DNA of 64,000 nucleotides from Cristatella mucedo (GCA_009760855.2 WPIO01000011.1:5532501-5596500); one strand, 5' to 3'; shown: positions 28,540 to 39,870, counted from the stretch's first letter. Notes: generated from the letters alone by a model not told the origin. Numbers and translations are program-made.

Positions 28540-29427
28540 ATCTACCGGCATATCCGGCATCTCCGACTACGCGCAGCTACCTTGGATTGCCAATGAGCTT
28601 TGAAGCAACCCGGTTCGTTCGAATCGGTCCGGAAGCAGTGGAGCGTTGGGGCTCTCTCGCTTGCCGCCCGCGCCGCCCGCCTCACATTCGTAACGGCAGC
28701 TCCTCTGACGAGACTTATCGTCGCCATTTGCGGTCACGTCATGGGTAACACACCGGCTCAATCTTGTCGCCCTCAATTCCTGTTCTCTTTGACTCTGCTC
28801 TCGCGCTACCCACTCCTGCTGCATTAATTTGGACTTAATGGAGGTCGTGAAAAAAAAGCAATCCGTCTTCTTTAGTCCCTGCCGGCGGCTAGAGTGCTTC
28901 ACCGGCCCACTTCGGGCCCCCGTTCGGTCTATAAGCGGGTCACTGAGTCAAGGCTTTGGCACAAGCTCCGAGGGACGCGCTCGACGTTGCCACTTGCCGC
29001 CGCCGTAAGACAGGTAAGGCCGATCGTGCGTCCGTACGCAAAGCGTGCGGCTACGCTTTGAGTTGAGAGCAGCAGCTTTGGCCCGGAGCTTTGCGTCCTC
29101 GCAGCCTCTGCTCCGCCGCAGCAGCGAGTCGTCCTGCAGGTCGACGCGCGAGTCGGTTTCGGAAAGCCGGCACGCGCGTCCGCGGCCGACTGAGCGACCG
29201 ACGAGCGCGCGGCTGCTTTTCAGCTCACGCAAGGAGCCTAGATTCATTACAGTTTGGTTGCCCGGCAGCGACCACAGTTGTCGCCTAACGTATTCCGGAC
29301 GCTCTCGACGGAGGCAGTTGCGCGACCGCTGCGCCCGGCGTGGTCGCTGTGCAGCATTCTCCGCTGCTAGCTAGCCTCTGTCGCCGCTGCTTACAGACTT
29401 CTCAGCTGCCAGCTAGGCAAACCGGAG
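28540..29427 (+). promoter_or_regulatory. CpG-rich promoter / 5' region of the SDR gene
   Basis: Base composition rises sharply, with frequent CG dinucleotides from about 28540. It stays high through exon 1 to about 30070. No TATA box is evident. The start site cannot be placed from sequence alone. Confidence 0.6.
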
Positions 29428-29592
29428 ATGAGCTCATCAAAAGTGGACGGTGGCAGGGTGCTGCATCCCGACTCAGTTCTCATAACGGGCGCCAACCGTG
29501 GCCTCGGTCTGGAGATGGTCAAGCAGCTGCTGGAGCTGCCGCAGCCGCCGTCGCATCTGATCGTCACTTGCCGGCAGCCAGCGGAGGCGCAG
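29428..29592 (+). CDS. SDR exon 1: start codon and TGxxxGxG
   Basis: ATG at 29428, 55 codons, donor gtaggc. It encodes HPDSVLITGANRGLGLEMVK and ends LIVTCRQPAEAQ. The donor is also the first unit of the minisatellite that follows. Confidence 0.94.
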
Positions 29593-32500
29593 GTAGGCGC
29601 AGGGGGCGCTGCGGTAGTGCAGGGGGCGCTTCGGTAGCGCAGGGGGCGCTTCGGTAGCGCAGGGGACGCTGCAGTAGCCCAGGGGACGCTGCGGTAGCCC
29701 AGGGGGCGCTGCGGTAGCCCAGGGGGCGCTGCGGTAGCCCAGGGGGCGCTGCGGTAGCCCAGGGGACGCTGCAGTAGCCCAGGGGACGCTGCGGTAGCCC
29801 AGGGGGCGCTGCGGTAGCCCAGGGGGCGCTGCGGTAGCCCAGGGGGCGCTGCGGTAGCCCAGGGGGCACTGCGGTAGCCCAGGGGGCGCTGCGATGCCAC
29901 CACTTGCGTGGCTCGCGGTTTGCGCGTCTACCCGCCGCCGGAGCCGCTGCCGAGCTGTTGTTGCAGCGGTCGCTGAGCGGAGCGCCGCTGAAAGAGCGGA
30001 CCGCCGAGCGGACTGTCTCCCCGTTCGCCAGATAGCGCGGCGGGCCGCCCGTCTGGCTTTATTCACCCATTTGTATGACTTCTAGGACATGGTGATGCTT
30101 TTATTTGGCGCTACGGTCAATACGCACTCCTACGTGCTTAGCTCCACCTTTTGCTCGCTAGCGCGTAATAGTAATCGTTACTCGTTTGGCGTGGTACCTT
30201 TAAATAACTTAATTTCTATTCGCGAGATTTACAACTCACTTCCAGAGAAGCACTCACCATTACGTATCGACAAGCAAGGTATGCTGCTTAGATAAGGGCA
30301 CAAAGCACTCATAAGTGTCCTGCTTAGACAAGCACGCAAAAGCACATACGAAGACGCGCTACTCATTGCACCCGGTGGTTAGTAGGACGTCAGGTTAGTA
30401 ATGCGCACTCATCCGTACATGGGTAAGCGTAAGGGCACAAGAAAAAAGGCGTATTACCTGTGGGCGCTCAACCACAATTTGTCGCTCCTGCCCCATCCTG
30501 CCCCGACGTGCGCAGCTTGGTGACGCGTAGCCACATACGAGGACTATTCACTCAGAATGAGCAAAGGCTGCGCCGAATCAGGCGTGTTTTTAGCTTCTGT
30601 CGTAAACTCGAGAGACGAGATGAGAGGTCATTCGGTAAAGTGTTCCAAGCTTTGGTAGCACAGTAACAAGGGGGCAATGGCCGACCTCCACGTGATTTGA
30701 AGATGGAGGCGCAAGTAATCGATGAGATTCAGAGGAGCTGGCGCTGCGACAGGAGGCCCGACGTGAAACTAAAGCCGATAGGTTGGAGCCGGAACAAGAG
30801 AGTGCTTGGACCTGTGCGGTGAGTGGCAGTACCGTGAAGTCTACATGCTGCTCGATAGGCAGCCAGTGCACATTGTCGAGCAGTGGTGGAATGTGGCAGT
30901 TGCTATGCTAGGGACAGGTATGCCTAGCTGCCGAGTTTTTTCGTTAACTAGAAGCGTCTTATTGCACAGGAAGGACGACCTAAAAGCAGCGAGTCACAGC
31001 AAGTCTAGCCGGGATGGTGTGAATGCATGGATCAGCTTGGTTGCGGTGTCCTTACGTGAGCAGGCTCAGTTTTCTTGGTAATGTTACGTAGCTGAAAGTA
31101 GACAGACTTGAGTGCGGAGCTGATGTGCTCATATAGTGACAATTAGATTTGAAAGAGGGCACTCAGATTCCGTGCAGAGGCCACAGGAAGTGCAGGAATG
31201 CTGGTCGAGCAAATTTGCAGAGTTAGGCTATCCATTGCGTGAGTAGCACCGGATACCTGCGTAATCTCCTTCGTACTGCTGCGACTGAGTGCTGGGTCTC
31301 CGACATGCAGTTTTGGCTGGGCAGAATAATGGCAAAGCTCTTACGAGTTCTCTGCTAGTAGTTGCTAGAAGCTGGATTTAGACCTTCACAATTCGCAGTC
31401 CATGCTCATCGAACACAAAAATTATTAAAGGCGGCACTCGACTCGGCTCTAACCTGCATTTAAGCTAGCAGCAGGACTAAGTAAACATAAAATTTCACTG
31501 CGCAATAGTCTGAAAAAATTGATTGCGAAATTTTTCCATTTTAAGCAAATACAGATTATGCGATCCTGACATAAGTCATTACAGATGCCAGCATGGCGCT
31601 AGAAGTGCTAACTGCCAAACACCAACGCCGGCGCCATATGCACGGCATTCCTAAGCGCCAATTTTCTTGTCGATGCGCGCTAAAGTTGTGCGTGTTATCA
31701 CTTACCAATTGACGGGCTTCAATTCCAGCATATGCGAAGTGCCTTGCTGAAGATTTAGTTATATCTTATAGCGACATATGAATGCTTTATTATATCTATT
31801 AATATTGATTGTGCCTTATATTCAGTAGATATAGGGTGTCAGCACCACTATAAATAAATAGATAAAAATAAAATAAAATAAGTAAAGTGAATAAATGCAG
31901 GTATATATTTAAATAGACAAGTGTACACAGCCCCGAGCGCCTGCTCGCCGAACCCCAATGAGTGCAAGCATGGCGCTCATATCCGGTAGCCCTGCAAAAA
32001 AGCGCATCCGTGGGCATTAGCGACGACTGGTTTATTAACTTGAATATGTAAACTCAGGCCACTAGCATTGCTGAGTTTTAGTCTCCTCGGCTATGGTTGG
32101 GACCGAATCCAATTCTGCGGGGCGTAAATCAGCTTATGTAGAGGCATTTCTCCAACTAGTTAACTGCGTCAACTAAAACTCGTGTTAACTAAAGTAATCC
32201 ACTTCTATCTATAAATACTTCATATTAAAACTGCCACCGGCGTATATGGTTTGTGCCAACAACAACCTAAGAATTCACGCCTAAAAATCTTAACACGTGA
32301 TATTTCTTCGTGCACTCAAATTATGCGCCTGGTTGTACTTCCTTCTATGGCCACCCGACCGACAGCTATCGCTTGTGAAGGCTACGGAAGACTAAGGTAC
32401 ACAGAGATTTCGTCTGGATAGAATACTCGCTAGCCCTTCACCTTCAGGACATTTGAAGCAATCGCATTCAGTGGCTCAAAGCAAAGGTTGTGTGAAGCTT

Positions 32501-34375
32501 AACCTAGCAAAGTAGGGTCAGCTCCAAAGTACCGCGACCAAGTCACCTGGCAATCAATCGTCTGAAGATGGCTGCCAGAGAGGGAAGAGGGACGCCACTC
32601 AAGCTATTAAACTATCCGCCAGTCATTTAAAGCTATTATTGGGGTCACTGCTGACAGGGAGACAGGTTCGTGGTCCACTTGCCGACGAAAGTATCTTTTG
32701 GTGAGTGGCTAAGAAAGCGCCGTGACTGTGCAAGCGGTCAAAAAGTGGAAAGGTTGAACTATCGGCTACGAGCCACGCCCGCTCGATGCCTGAAGGCTGG
32801 TCGGACGAATGAGAGTCTCAGAGCAGCAAGCGCCGGTCTCAAGCCTAAGTCTGAAGGTGAAGGTGAGGTGTTGCATGAAGATTTGCTTGCAGAATACGGT
32901 TAAATGCGACGCATGTACAGTAGAATACTGAATTCTACTCAAGGAGCAGGACAGGGAAGCTGTGCAGTACACTGCTATTAGTTGTGGATTTATATGATAG
33001 CAAAAAACCCTAACTTTGTGCTCCCGACAATGGGTAAAGTCCCTGCAGAGAATGCTGGTAGCTAGCGCGCGAAAAGGTCCCTATTGGCGGTCTGCGTAAA
33101 TACCCTTGGTTAGGAGCATCTGCTCTGCGCCGACTGTCAAGAAAGACCTGCAAATGTACATGTATACACGTAAAGCGTTGCTATCTATAAAATTCCCAGA
33201 ACCGTTTAAGGCGCAGGGCTCTGGTAGGCTCGCGCGATATGTTGAAACACTCAGAGTGATGAGTAGAACTTCTTTCAGATGAAGACTCCGATTGGTGACT
33301 GATCGTAGCGTAAATATATAAATATTATATATTATAATAATGTAATATAATATAATAATATAATATATAAATAGCGTAAATGCGTGCTGCCAATGATTCA
33401 CTGGACGAAGCCAACGAGCGCTCCACACCTACCTTTTCTACCTGTAGGCGCTGCAAGAAATTGCAAAGCTCAAACCAGCAGTGAAGATACTGGAATTCGG
33501 TAAGCCGTATCGACGACATGCCAACCGATTTCGCTAGTAACCGACGTTCTTTCGTTGCAGCAAATACTTTTGAATCTCATTGGCGAATTTTAAAATTGTG
33601 AGATGCTCGATGGAGGATGCCACGTAGTCGCTCGTTCGACGCCGCATTCGAATGACACGTCCGCCTCGATTTAAGCGGGCGACTGACCGTTTGGTTCCCT
33701 AGGTGCTCTCTTGTTGCTGCTGACAGTGGCACGTCTTTTCCTGCCAACCTGAGCTGATATTTTCATGCTAATCACCACCTTAACTGCCCTCTAATGTCAG
33801 CCATGCTTATCACTTTCTCTTTGTTTCGCGAGCCGAAATTTGTTGCTACCGTATGCGCACCGACAGCCGCTTAATAATAGCAATCATCATCATCACAATA
33901 ATGCATTCGTTATAGCATCCTCAGAACACTCAATCTCTTTCTAGGAAATTTAAATTTACATTTGCAAAGGAAGCATGACCAAAGCTTAGGCTTTGAGTTA
34001 GTCGCTAAAGAAACTCTTCAGCAAATTTCCAGTTAGTCCTTATGGCTTTTCTGAATGGCATCCGAATTTATGTTACGTTAATAGAAAGTCTTCAGAGTCT
34101 TCAAATAGTTTCCTAGGTAATCATCCTTGGGTACTTTCGTCCAAGCAAGAATCCCAAATCACACAGTCGTTCATCACCAATGATGCGAAACTTAGGTTAC
34201 TAACGACTTATTTGGTGTCGGCAGAGAGCTCATGAGAATGGCCAGGGTTAGAGCAAGTTCCTAGTCAAAAGTTCGTTCGGAGGACTAACGGCATTATGAC
34301 GTCACAAAACCAATTTTTTCCTTTCCACATGGCTTTAAGAGGAGAGGGAAGGATGGAGAAAGTGAGTGAGAGAGG

Positions 34376-34465
<90 letters not shown>

Positions 34466-37400
34466 GAGCGCAAGTAGGCAAAAAATACTAGCTGATTTAA
34501 CGGCCTCTTTTTGTATAGCGACTAAAGAGCCTTTACGGCTATCACCACCGCTTGAAGTGGCGATAAAGGATCGCCCACCACAGGATTTGAACTCACGACC
34601 CCGGGGCCTTGGTCGTGAATAGCAACCACCTTACATAGTGAACCATTACGGCTCACCAAAACAGGAGAGTGGCTAACTATTTAGAAAACCTCTAAAGATT
34701 CATCTAGTTATGCATGGCTTGAATGCCGCCTTAAGAAGTCTGGGAATGACGACGTGCGGCGGTCTCATTTCTTTGATAGCAGATGAGCCTTAGCGGCTAT
34801 CACTTCCACTTCGAATGGGTAAAAAAGAGTGCCCGCTGCGGGGCTCGAACCCGCTCGACCCGGGTCGTGCTGTGAGAGTATCTCGTAAGCCGTCGTGTGC
34901 AGGCCAACTTACTGCAGCATCGGATCGGTCGAGTAGCAGGGCATAGGCTTTGCGGTTTCTCTCGGTAATAAGCTACATATGTCAGTTTTCATTGATTGGC
35001 TGCCCAGAGATCGTATCCACTGGCTGCTGTGCGGGGCAAGAAAGGAAATGTTGGGAACAGCCACCGGTCTTTATAACGTATCCGGTCGTCGCGCTCTCGT
35101 TTTTCAGACGTACAGCACTTTGACAAGGTACCGGCACTGGTGGAGCAAGTCAAGGCTATCGTAGGCGACGGCGGCCTGAACCTGCTCATTAATAACGCCG
35201 GCATTTCGAAATACTATCCAGGCGGCCTGGATGACACACCGCCGGAGGGATTCAGCGAGCACCTGAACGTTCACATCGCAGCACCTTTTGCTTTAGTGAA
35301 GGTAGCCCGAGCTGCCGCTTTGCCATTACCTCTAGCCCTTTCTGCCTCTGGTATTTGGGAAACTCGCTAGCAATTTGTCATATTCTTAAACGTGATCTAT
35401 CCTGTATAATTCAGACCCTTGGCAAACGATGAATTTTCGTAAGAACTTAAAAAAGAAGGTAGGACGATTTGGATCGTAATCGTTGACCTCTCAGAAATGG
35501 CCTCGGTGCCATATTCTGCAACCGCTAGAAATCGCATGGACTGTACTTCCAGCAATCGCTGCACTCCTTCCTCCGACTTATTGCTTTGCTTCCAAAGGTC
35601 ATCTTTAATCCTTCCCTGTTTATCCTCAATCCATTATCCTTGTATCCTTGTCCTGTGTCTGTTATCCTCTATCCATTCATCCATTGCTGAACTCCTTCAC
35701 CCCTTTCACCGATTACTACAACGCCTGCGAGTAGCTAGAGGAAATTGCCAGCAGAAAAGCAAATTTCAGCTTTCACAGAGGAGGAATGCAAGAGGCCAGT
35801 CAACGAAGGAGGGCAAGAGGCCAGCTGAGGAAGGAAGAGGCCAGTCGACGTCGAAGCTAAGGCTGCTAAGTCGCGGCTCGCCCGCCGAACAAAATCTGCG
35901 CTCAGTGGTCTTTGCCTGCATGTGGCCTCCCGCCGTTGTCGGCACGACTCGGTTAGAGCGTCGCGGCTGAGCGCTCAGTTCACGGTGCTCTAAACGTCAA
36001 ACGGCGCCACAGTCGTCGCCCTGTGCTCGGCGGCTGCGTCCGAGGATTGACAGCCATCCTGCACAGCGGTCACGTCACGAGGCACTTCCGCGTCGGCCGC
36101 CCTCTGCCTCGGTTTACCGCTGAGGCAGGCACGGTTCCATCGCCTTTCAAGAGCGACCCGAAATCCTCGGGCGTTCGTTCGCCGCTCGTCGGCCCTCGAA
36201 ATGCCGCATCTTCCCGCACTGCTTCTCATTTCGGGGTCTGCTTCCGCTTCTCATTTCGGGGCCTGCTTCCGCTTCTCATTTCGGGGCCTGCTTCCGCTTC
36301 TCATTTCGGGGCCTGCTTCCGCTTCTCATTTCGGGGCCTGCTTCCGCTTCTCATTTCGGGGCCTGCTTCCGCTTCTCATTTCGGGGCCTGCTTCCGCTTC
36401 TCATTTCGGGGCCTGCTTCCGCTTCTCGTCGCGGGCCTGCTTCCGCTTCTCGTCGCCTTTGCAGGGCCTGCTTCCGCTACTGAAGGCGGCCGCGGAGCAC
36501 GGGGCCGACAGGAGCTTGGACATCAACAAGGCGGCCATTGTAAACGTGTCGAGCGTGCTGGGATCGATCGGAGAAGTCAATCCGCAGCATTTATTTCCAT
36601 TCTACGCATACCGCACTGCCAAGGTAAGAGCCTACTAGGCTGTACCGTGGTCATGGATATTTTTTGATCAGCATTCACCACTGGCCATATCTTAACGTTT
36701 TCCGACAAAGTCTCTGGAGAGGTAGCAAAAGTGTGCAAAGATAAACGCAAAAGCACAGCCTGCTCTCCCATGCTCAGTGTTCCACTTTGTTGCCACTAAA
36801 ATTTGTCATTAAGAGGAGGGGCTCCGCGATTTTCCTATGGATACCCAACCGCGCCGCTCGACAGGCCTTCGCACGACGGTAATCGCTCTTACAACGTCAA
36901 GTTGCAGCGAGCGGTGTGAGTTTGCCAGCAACTTGTATTTCATCGATTTCTTAATTTGTCTTCTCTGCAGAACCGTCTATCCCGGATGAAATACACTGAG
37001 CTAAAAGGGGTCGCCAGCGCTTTCTAATAGATAAGGAATTCAAGAATCCTTCAAAACTATTGCCTCCGAGTGGGCTAAATGCATGTGCTAAACGGAATTA
37101 CCGTATCACAATCTCAAGAAACTTCTTCATGCGCGCAGTTCGCAATGGTTTCGGCGTCCCAGACGTTAACTGTGACGTAAATAGGCAGTATTGAATGATT
37201 TTACAGTTCATTGTGGGCAGATTTATTGCTCTAATATCGCACTGTCGAGTTCTTTCATGGTCTCGAACGAGGTCTTTGGCCTATACATGTGCGTTAAACC
37301 TCCGATGTCTCAAACCTTGACCGTTCATGAAGTGACCGTCATAATCGGTAAGATGAATTTTTGGAAAGAGCGATAATTGACCTTCCCATAAGTTGTGACA

Positions 37401-38570
37401 TCGCTACACCTTCAGATGGTGCTACCGACTCTGTCTTCTGGAAACTTCACCGAACTTTACGAACACTTTTCGAGCCGCCTAACCAGTTATTCTGCCTGTT
37501 TTTCTCACTTATTAGGCTAAAAAAATATAATTCATTTGTATAGCGGCCTAAGAGAACTTAGTCTCTGTTCAGACGCTTCGCATATGCCATGGGGCTCAAG
37601 TCCACAACTCGGCCAGATCTATTGGTCGGAGCGGGCACCTTAACCCCTGGACCAAACCAGTGCAGCAAGGTAGCAGAATTGTTGAATTTCAATATTTATT
37701 GCTCCCTTATATTAATCCTACGCCAGTGTATGTCACATGGTATATGCCCTATTTTGACGGGCCTCGAATCTTAGCCCAGCGATAAGGTGGCTTCATGGCC
37801 CAGGTCACGGTTCGAGAAAGCAATGCATGAACAGTTCTAAAAAAGGCCAAGGTTTCTCTGCCGCTTTACAAACAAAGCTGTCTAATCAATTGATCTTTGC
37901 TTTATAGACCACGTTTTCTCCGTCCTTGATGTTAAGGCTGCGTGGTCCTCATGTAGGGTGATAAGTTCTTTATGACCAACTCACCTAAAAGCCGAGCTAA
38001 ATTCACGCTGGTTCCAAAATTTCCAACTGACTGGTATTGACTTGGCACCCAGGGCCGCCCATTTTACCCAGTGGTTGGCGAGTCGCTGAGGCTGGCTTTC
38101 TGCAAGGGCGTCGTATCTGCTCACTCGCCGAGTCATCGTGTCAATTGCTAGCAGCTGCTGCCACAGAGAGCTGCTCACAGAGCGCCGGCAGCAAGGCATG
38201 CGCCGTAGGCTGCCAGTGTGTACCGTATTACACCCAGCAGTCAGCCGTGAGATCAAGTAAAACTAATTACGATAATGAGAGCAGAATACTGCATCGATGA
38301 ATCGGTGCTGCTTATAATTCTTGTGTGCTCCTATCACCACTGCAGGCCGGCATGAATATGATGACGAGGCTGATGGGACTGGACCTGGCGCAGCACGGCA
38401 TCCTCGCTCTGGCCATACATCCTGGCTGGGTGCAGACCGACGGGGGCGGGCCGAACGCCCCACTGAAAGTTGACGAGAGCATTTCCATGGTTCTACATGT
38501 TGTCGGCAACGTAACGGCTGAGCACGCTGGCCAGCTCATAGGCTTTGACGGCCACATCATACAGTGGTAG
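29428..38570 (+). CDS. Short-chain dehydrogenase/reductase, sniffer/C-factor type, five exons
   Basis: Exons 29428-29592, 33448-33499, 35108-35301, 36465-36623 and 38346-38570 join in phase to 264 codons plus TAG; all introns are GT-AG. Motifs are SVLITGANRGLGLEMVKQL (the NAD(P)-binding TGxxxGxG), GLNLLINNAGISKYYPGG (NNAG), IVNVSSVLGSI (catalytic Ser region), FYAYRTAKAG (catalytic Tyr and Lys, YxxxK), and HPGWVQTDGGGPNAPL near the end. The length fits the family (about 250 residues). Known members are cytosolic NADPH-dependent carbonyl reductases; Drosophila sniffer limits oxidative damage in neurons. Substrate here is not inferable. The start Met opens the first exon of the frame and sits in a CpG-rich block. 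The 52-base second exon is easy to miss but is required by phase. Confidence 0.95.
29593..29893 (+). repeat. 20-bp minisatellite starting at the SDR exon 1 donor
   Basis: About 15 units of ggtagcccagggggcgctgc. The first unit begins with the splice donor itself (gtaggcgcagggggcgctgc). Variants (ggggac, tgcag, cttc) recur: the pair at 29671 is repeated exactly 100 bases later, so five-unit blocks have been duplicated. The 20-base period leaves all three minus-strand frames open, which is an artefact and not a gene. Confidence 0.95.
29894..30575 (+). other. SDR intron 1, first part
   Basis: The CpG-rich block continues to about 30070. The sequence then becomes ordinary intron; no element was recognised until the LINE at 30575. 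Confidence 0.5.
30575..31260 (-). mobile_element. LINE-B-like fragment in SDR intron 1
   Basis: The minus strand encodes LHWLPIEQHVDFTVLPLTAQ, matching the LHWLPV-x-QR-x-xFKVL block of CR1/L2 ORF2. Further broken LINE text lies on the right side (plus-strand gatcagcttggttgcggtgt). No tail is seen. Confidence 0.7.
31261..33447 (+). other. SDR intron 1, remaining part
   Basis: No repeat family recognised except a short AT-rich tract at 33310-33375. No further exon is needed by phase. Confidence 0.4.
33448..33499 (+). CDS. SDR exon 2, 52-base micro-exon
   Basis: Acceptor ttctacctgtag, donor gtaagc. It encodes ALQEIAKLKPAVKILEF plus one base; that G joins AC of the next exon to give Asp (LEFD-VQHF). 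The text fits the beta3 strand region of sniffer-type SDRs (a pattern like LQ-x2-A ... V-x-I-L-x-x-D). Without it the flanking exons do not join in phase. Confidence 0.88.
33735..33868 (+). mobile_element. LINE-A 3' remnant
   Basis: ctaatcaccaccttaactgc, ctttctctttgtttcgcgag and gaccgacagccgctta-like blocks match the LINE-A C-terminus at low similarity. Confidence 0.6.
33869..33985 (-). mobile_element. LINE-B 3' tail
   Basis: ataatgcattcgttatagc, then ctcagaacactcaatctctt and a tctaggaaatt block. This is the family 3' terminus, directly next to the LINE-A remnant. Confidence 0.75.
34378..34462. repeat. (AG)n microsatellite
   Basis: About 42 AG units in SDR intron 2, just upstream of a SINE-1 copy. 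Confidence 0.95.
34486..34660 (-). mobile_element. SINE-1 copy
   Basis: Starts gctgatttaacggcctct and ends acggctcacc. The internal B-box complement is ggatttgaactc. Same layout as the 5262 and 15701 copies. Confidence 0.88.
34765..34900 (-). mobile_element. Diverged SINE-1-like copy
   Basis: gcagatgagccttagcggct, then a gcccgctgcggggctcgaac block and taagccgtcgtg. Same order of blocks as SINE-1, more diverged, and only about 100 bases from the preserved copy. Confidence 0.6.
35108..35301 (+). CDS. SDR exon 3: NNAG segment
   Basis: Acceptor ctcgtttttcag, donor gtagcc. It encodes VQHFDKVPALVEQVKAIVGD, then GLNLLINNAGISKYYPGG, and ends HIAAPFALVK. Confidence 0.94.
36219..36464 (+). repeat. 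25-bp minisatellite ending on the SDR exon 4 acceptor
   Basis: About nine to ten units built on gcctgcttccgcttctcatt plus tcggg. The last unit is the true acceptor and exon start (tttgcag then GGCCTGCTTCCGCTACTG). Each unit therefore carries a copy of the first exon bases. The units contain no AG dinucleotide. Confidence 0.95.
36465..36623 (+). CDS. SDR exon 4: catalytic Ser/Tyr/Lys segment
   Basis: Acceptor gtcgcctttgcag, donor gtaaga; 53 codons. It encodes GLLPLLKAAAEHGADRSLDI, KAAIVNVSSVLGSIG and FPFYAYRTAK. Its first 14 bases are the source, or a copy, of part of the adjacent 25-bp minisatellite. Confidence 0.94.
36624..37525 (+). other. SDR intron 4, first part
   Basis: Nothing recognised; no repeat family member and no extra exon needed by phase. 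Confidence 0.4.
37529..37670 (-). mobile_element. SINE-2 copy in SDR intron 4
   Basis: aattcatttgtatagcggc tail, ttagtctctgttcagacgc, then gggctcaagtcc (B-box side) and taacccctggaccaaacc (A-box side), all on the minus strand. Confidence 0.85.
38346..38570 (+). CDS. SDR exon 5: C-terminal segment and stop
   Basis: Acceptor tatcaccactgcag. It encodes AGMNMMTRLMGLDLAQHGIL, HPGWVQTDGGGPNAPL and ends FDGHIIQW then TAG. I found no canonical AATAAA within the next 400 bases. Confidence 0.95.
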   Translation, partial: AGMNMMTRLMGLDLAQHGILALAIHPGWVQTDGGGPNAPLKVDESISMVLHVVGNVTAEHAGQLIGFDGHIIQW

Positions 38571-38979
38571 CTCGTTGGCAACCCTAGCCTGTGCTGTGAA
38601 TCACTGCCCAGGCTGAACGGCTGTTTGAGATCCAACTACGCTGGGTCTTAGCAAGTTCAAGCTACAATGGTTAGGCGGGCGCTCAATTATTAACACTCTG
38701 GCCTTTGATTTTATGGAGCCGGCTTAGGCCAGTGAATTTTGGGCTGATTCGTGCATTTAAAATGTAACAGAGGCTTGCATGCACTTTTAATTTATTCGGA
38801 AGTTTCTGAAAGGGATGATGCTACTGTTCATGTTTTAGTTCTAGTTCTACTTCGCATAAAACAGCGTCCTAATTTAACGTTTACCAGTCCCCTGGTAGAT
38901 AACTCCCATTATTTAATTACATTCAACATATATATTAATGCACACTACCGAATTTTCGGAAGTGTTAAACAAGTTTAAG

Positions 38980-39870
38980 CAACTGTTAATAATAATAACA
39001 ATACGTTAGAAATAGCACCCTCAAAGTTCTTACGCTGACCCACAAGGCCCGCCATGGCTTGGCTCCTTCGTACCTAGCTGAACTGCTGCATCAGTTTCAG
39101 CCTGTTCGCGCCCTCAGGTCCTGTGTGGACAATAAATTAGCTGTCCCATTCCTCCGCTTACAGACAGTTGGCGACAGAAGCTTTAGCTCTGCAGGTCCTA
39201 GACTGTTGAACTCGCTTCCACAATTCTTACGCAACGACAAATACTCTCCAACTGCCGACTATGGCACATCTTTTTCAGCGGTCCTGAATTGCTACTTCTA
39301 TGCTACTCACTACCTCAACTGCTCTCCTGACTCTGCCATGCTTCCCACTTTCTCTTTGTTTCGTGAGACGAAGTCTGTTGGCTACCGAATGCGTACCGAA
39401 AGCCGCTTAGGCTGTGAGTGCGCTATAGAAAGCTCTCCTGCGTAACACCCACATGGTCTTTATGACTTTGTGGAGTTACTGACGGAGACACATTACAGAG
39501 AACTCAATCTCTTTCTACGCACGTTACATTTGCTGCAAAGAAAGCCTGATCGAATGGTTAGTGGTAGCATGCTCAATGACAACAAGCATAACATGGTCAA
39601 AGGTGACATGCACAGGGTCAGCATGCAAATATGGTTAATGGCAGCATGCACAGTGTCAGCACATATAAGCACATATAGGACGAATAACAGGGTCCCACTA
39701 AATGCTGTTATAAATATATGCGTTTTTAGTTTCTTTGTAAATGTGGACAAGTCAGGAAATTTCGTGACGCAAGTCAGGAGTGAGTTCCAGGCCGTGGGAG
39801 CATACGAACTAAAGGTACGGTCTCCAAAAAGATTTGAGATTTGTACGAGGTGTGGGTAATTAAATTAAAC
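38980..39870 (-). mobile_element. LINE-B 3' copy split by a LINE-A insertion
   Basis: The (AAT)n tail and first 3' bases (aataataacaatacg to agcaccctca) lie at 38985-39022. The sequence resumes at 39490 with cagagaactcaatctctttc and continues to about 39870 (PKRFEICTRCG region on the shadow strand). In intact copies these two parts are contiguous (caccctcagagaactcaatc). Confidence 0.85.
39023..39489 (+). mobile_element. LINE-A 3' end nested in LINE-B
   Basis: 5' truncated at agttcttacgctgaccc. It encodes APSYLAELLHQFQPVRALRS through SVGYRMRTESRLGCECAI with only minor changes from the 19.5-kb copy. It ends tgacggagacacatta. Its position inside an interrupted LINE-B copy makes LINE-A the younger insertion. 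Confidence 0.88.

Noticed and set aside
29391-30066. Long minus-strand frames of 101-197 residues with repeated RPLGYRSAPWATAA text
   Set aside because: They are the 20-bp minisatellite read on the other strand. All three frames are open because the unit has no stop and its length is not a multiple of three.
36023-36667. Two overlapping + strand frames of 145 and 214 residues with ISGPASASHFG repeats
   Set aside because: Products of the 25-bp minisatellite. Only the last part, 36465-36623 in one frame, is real SDR exon.
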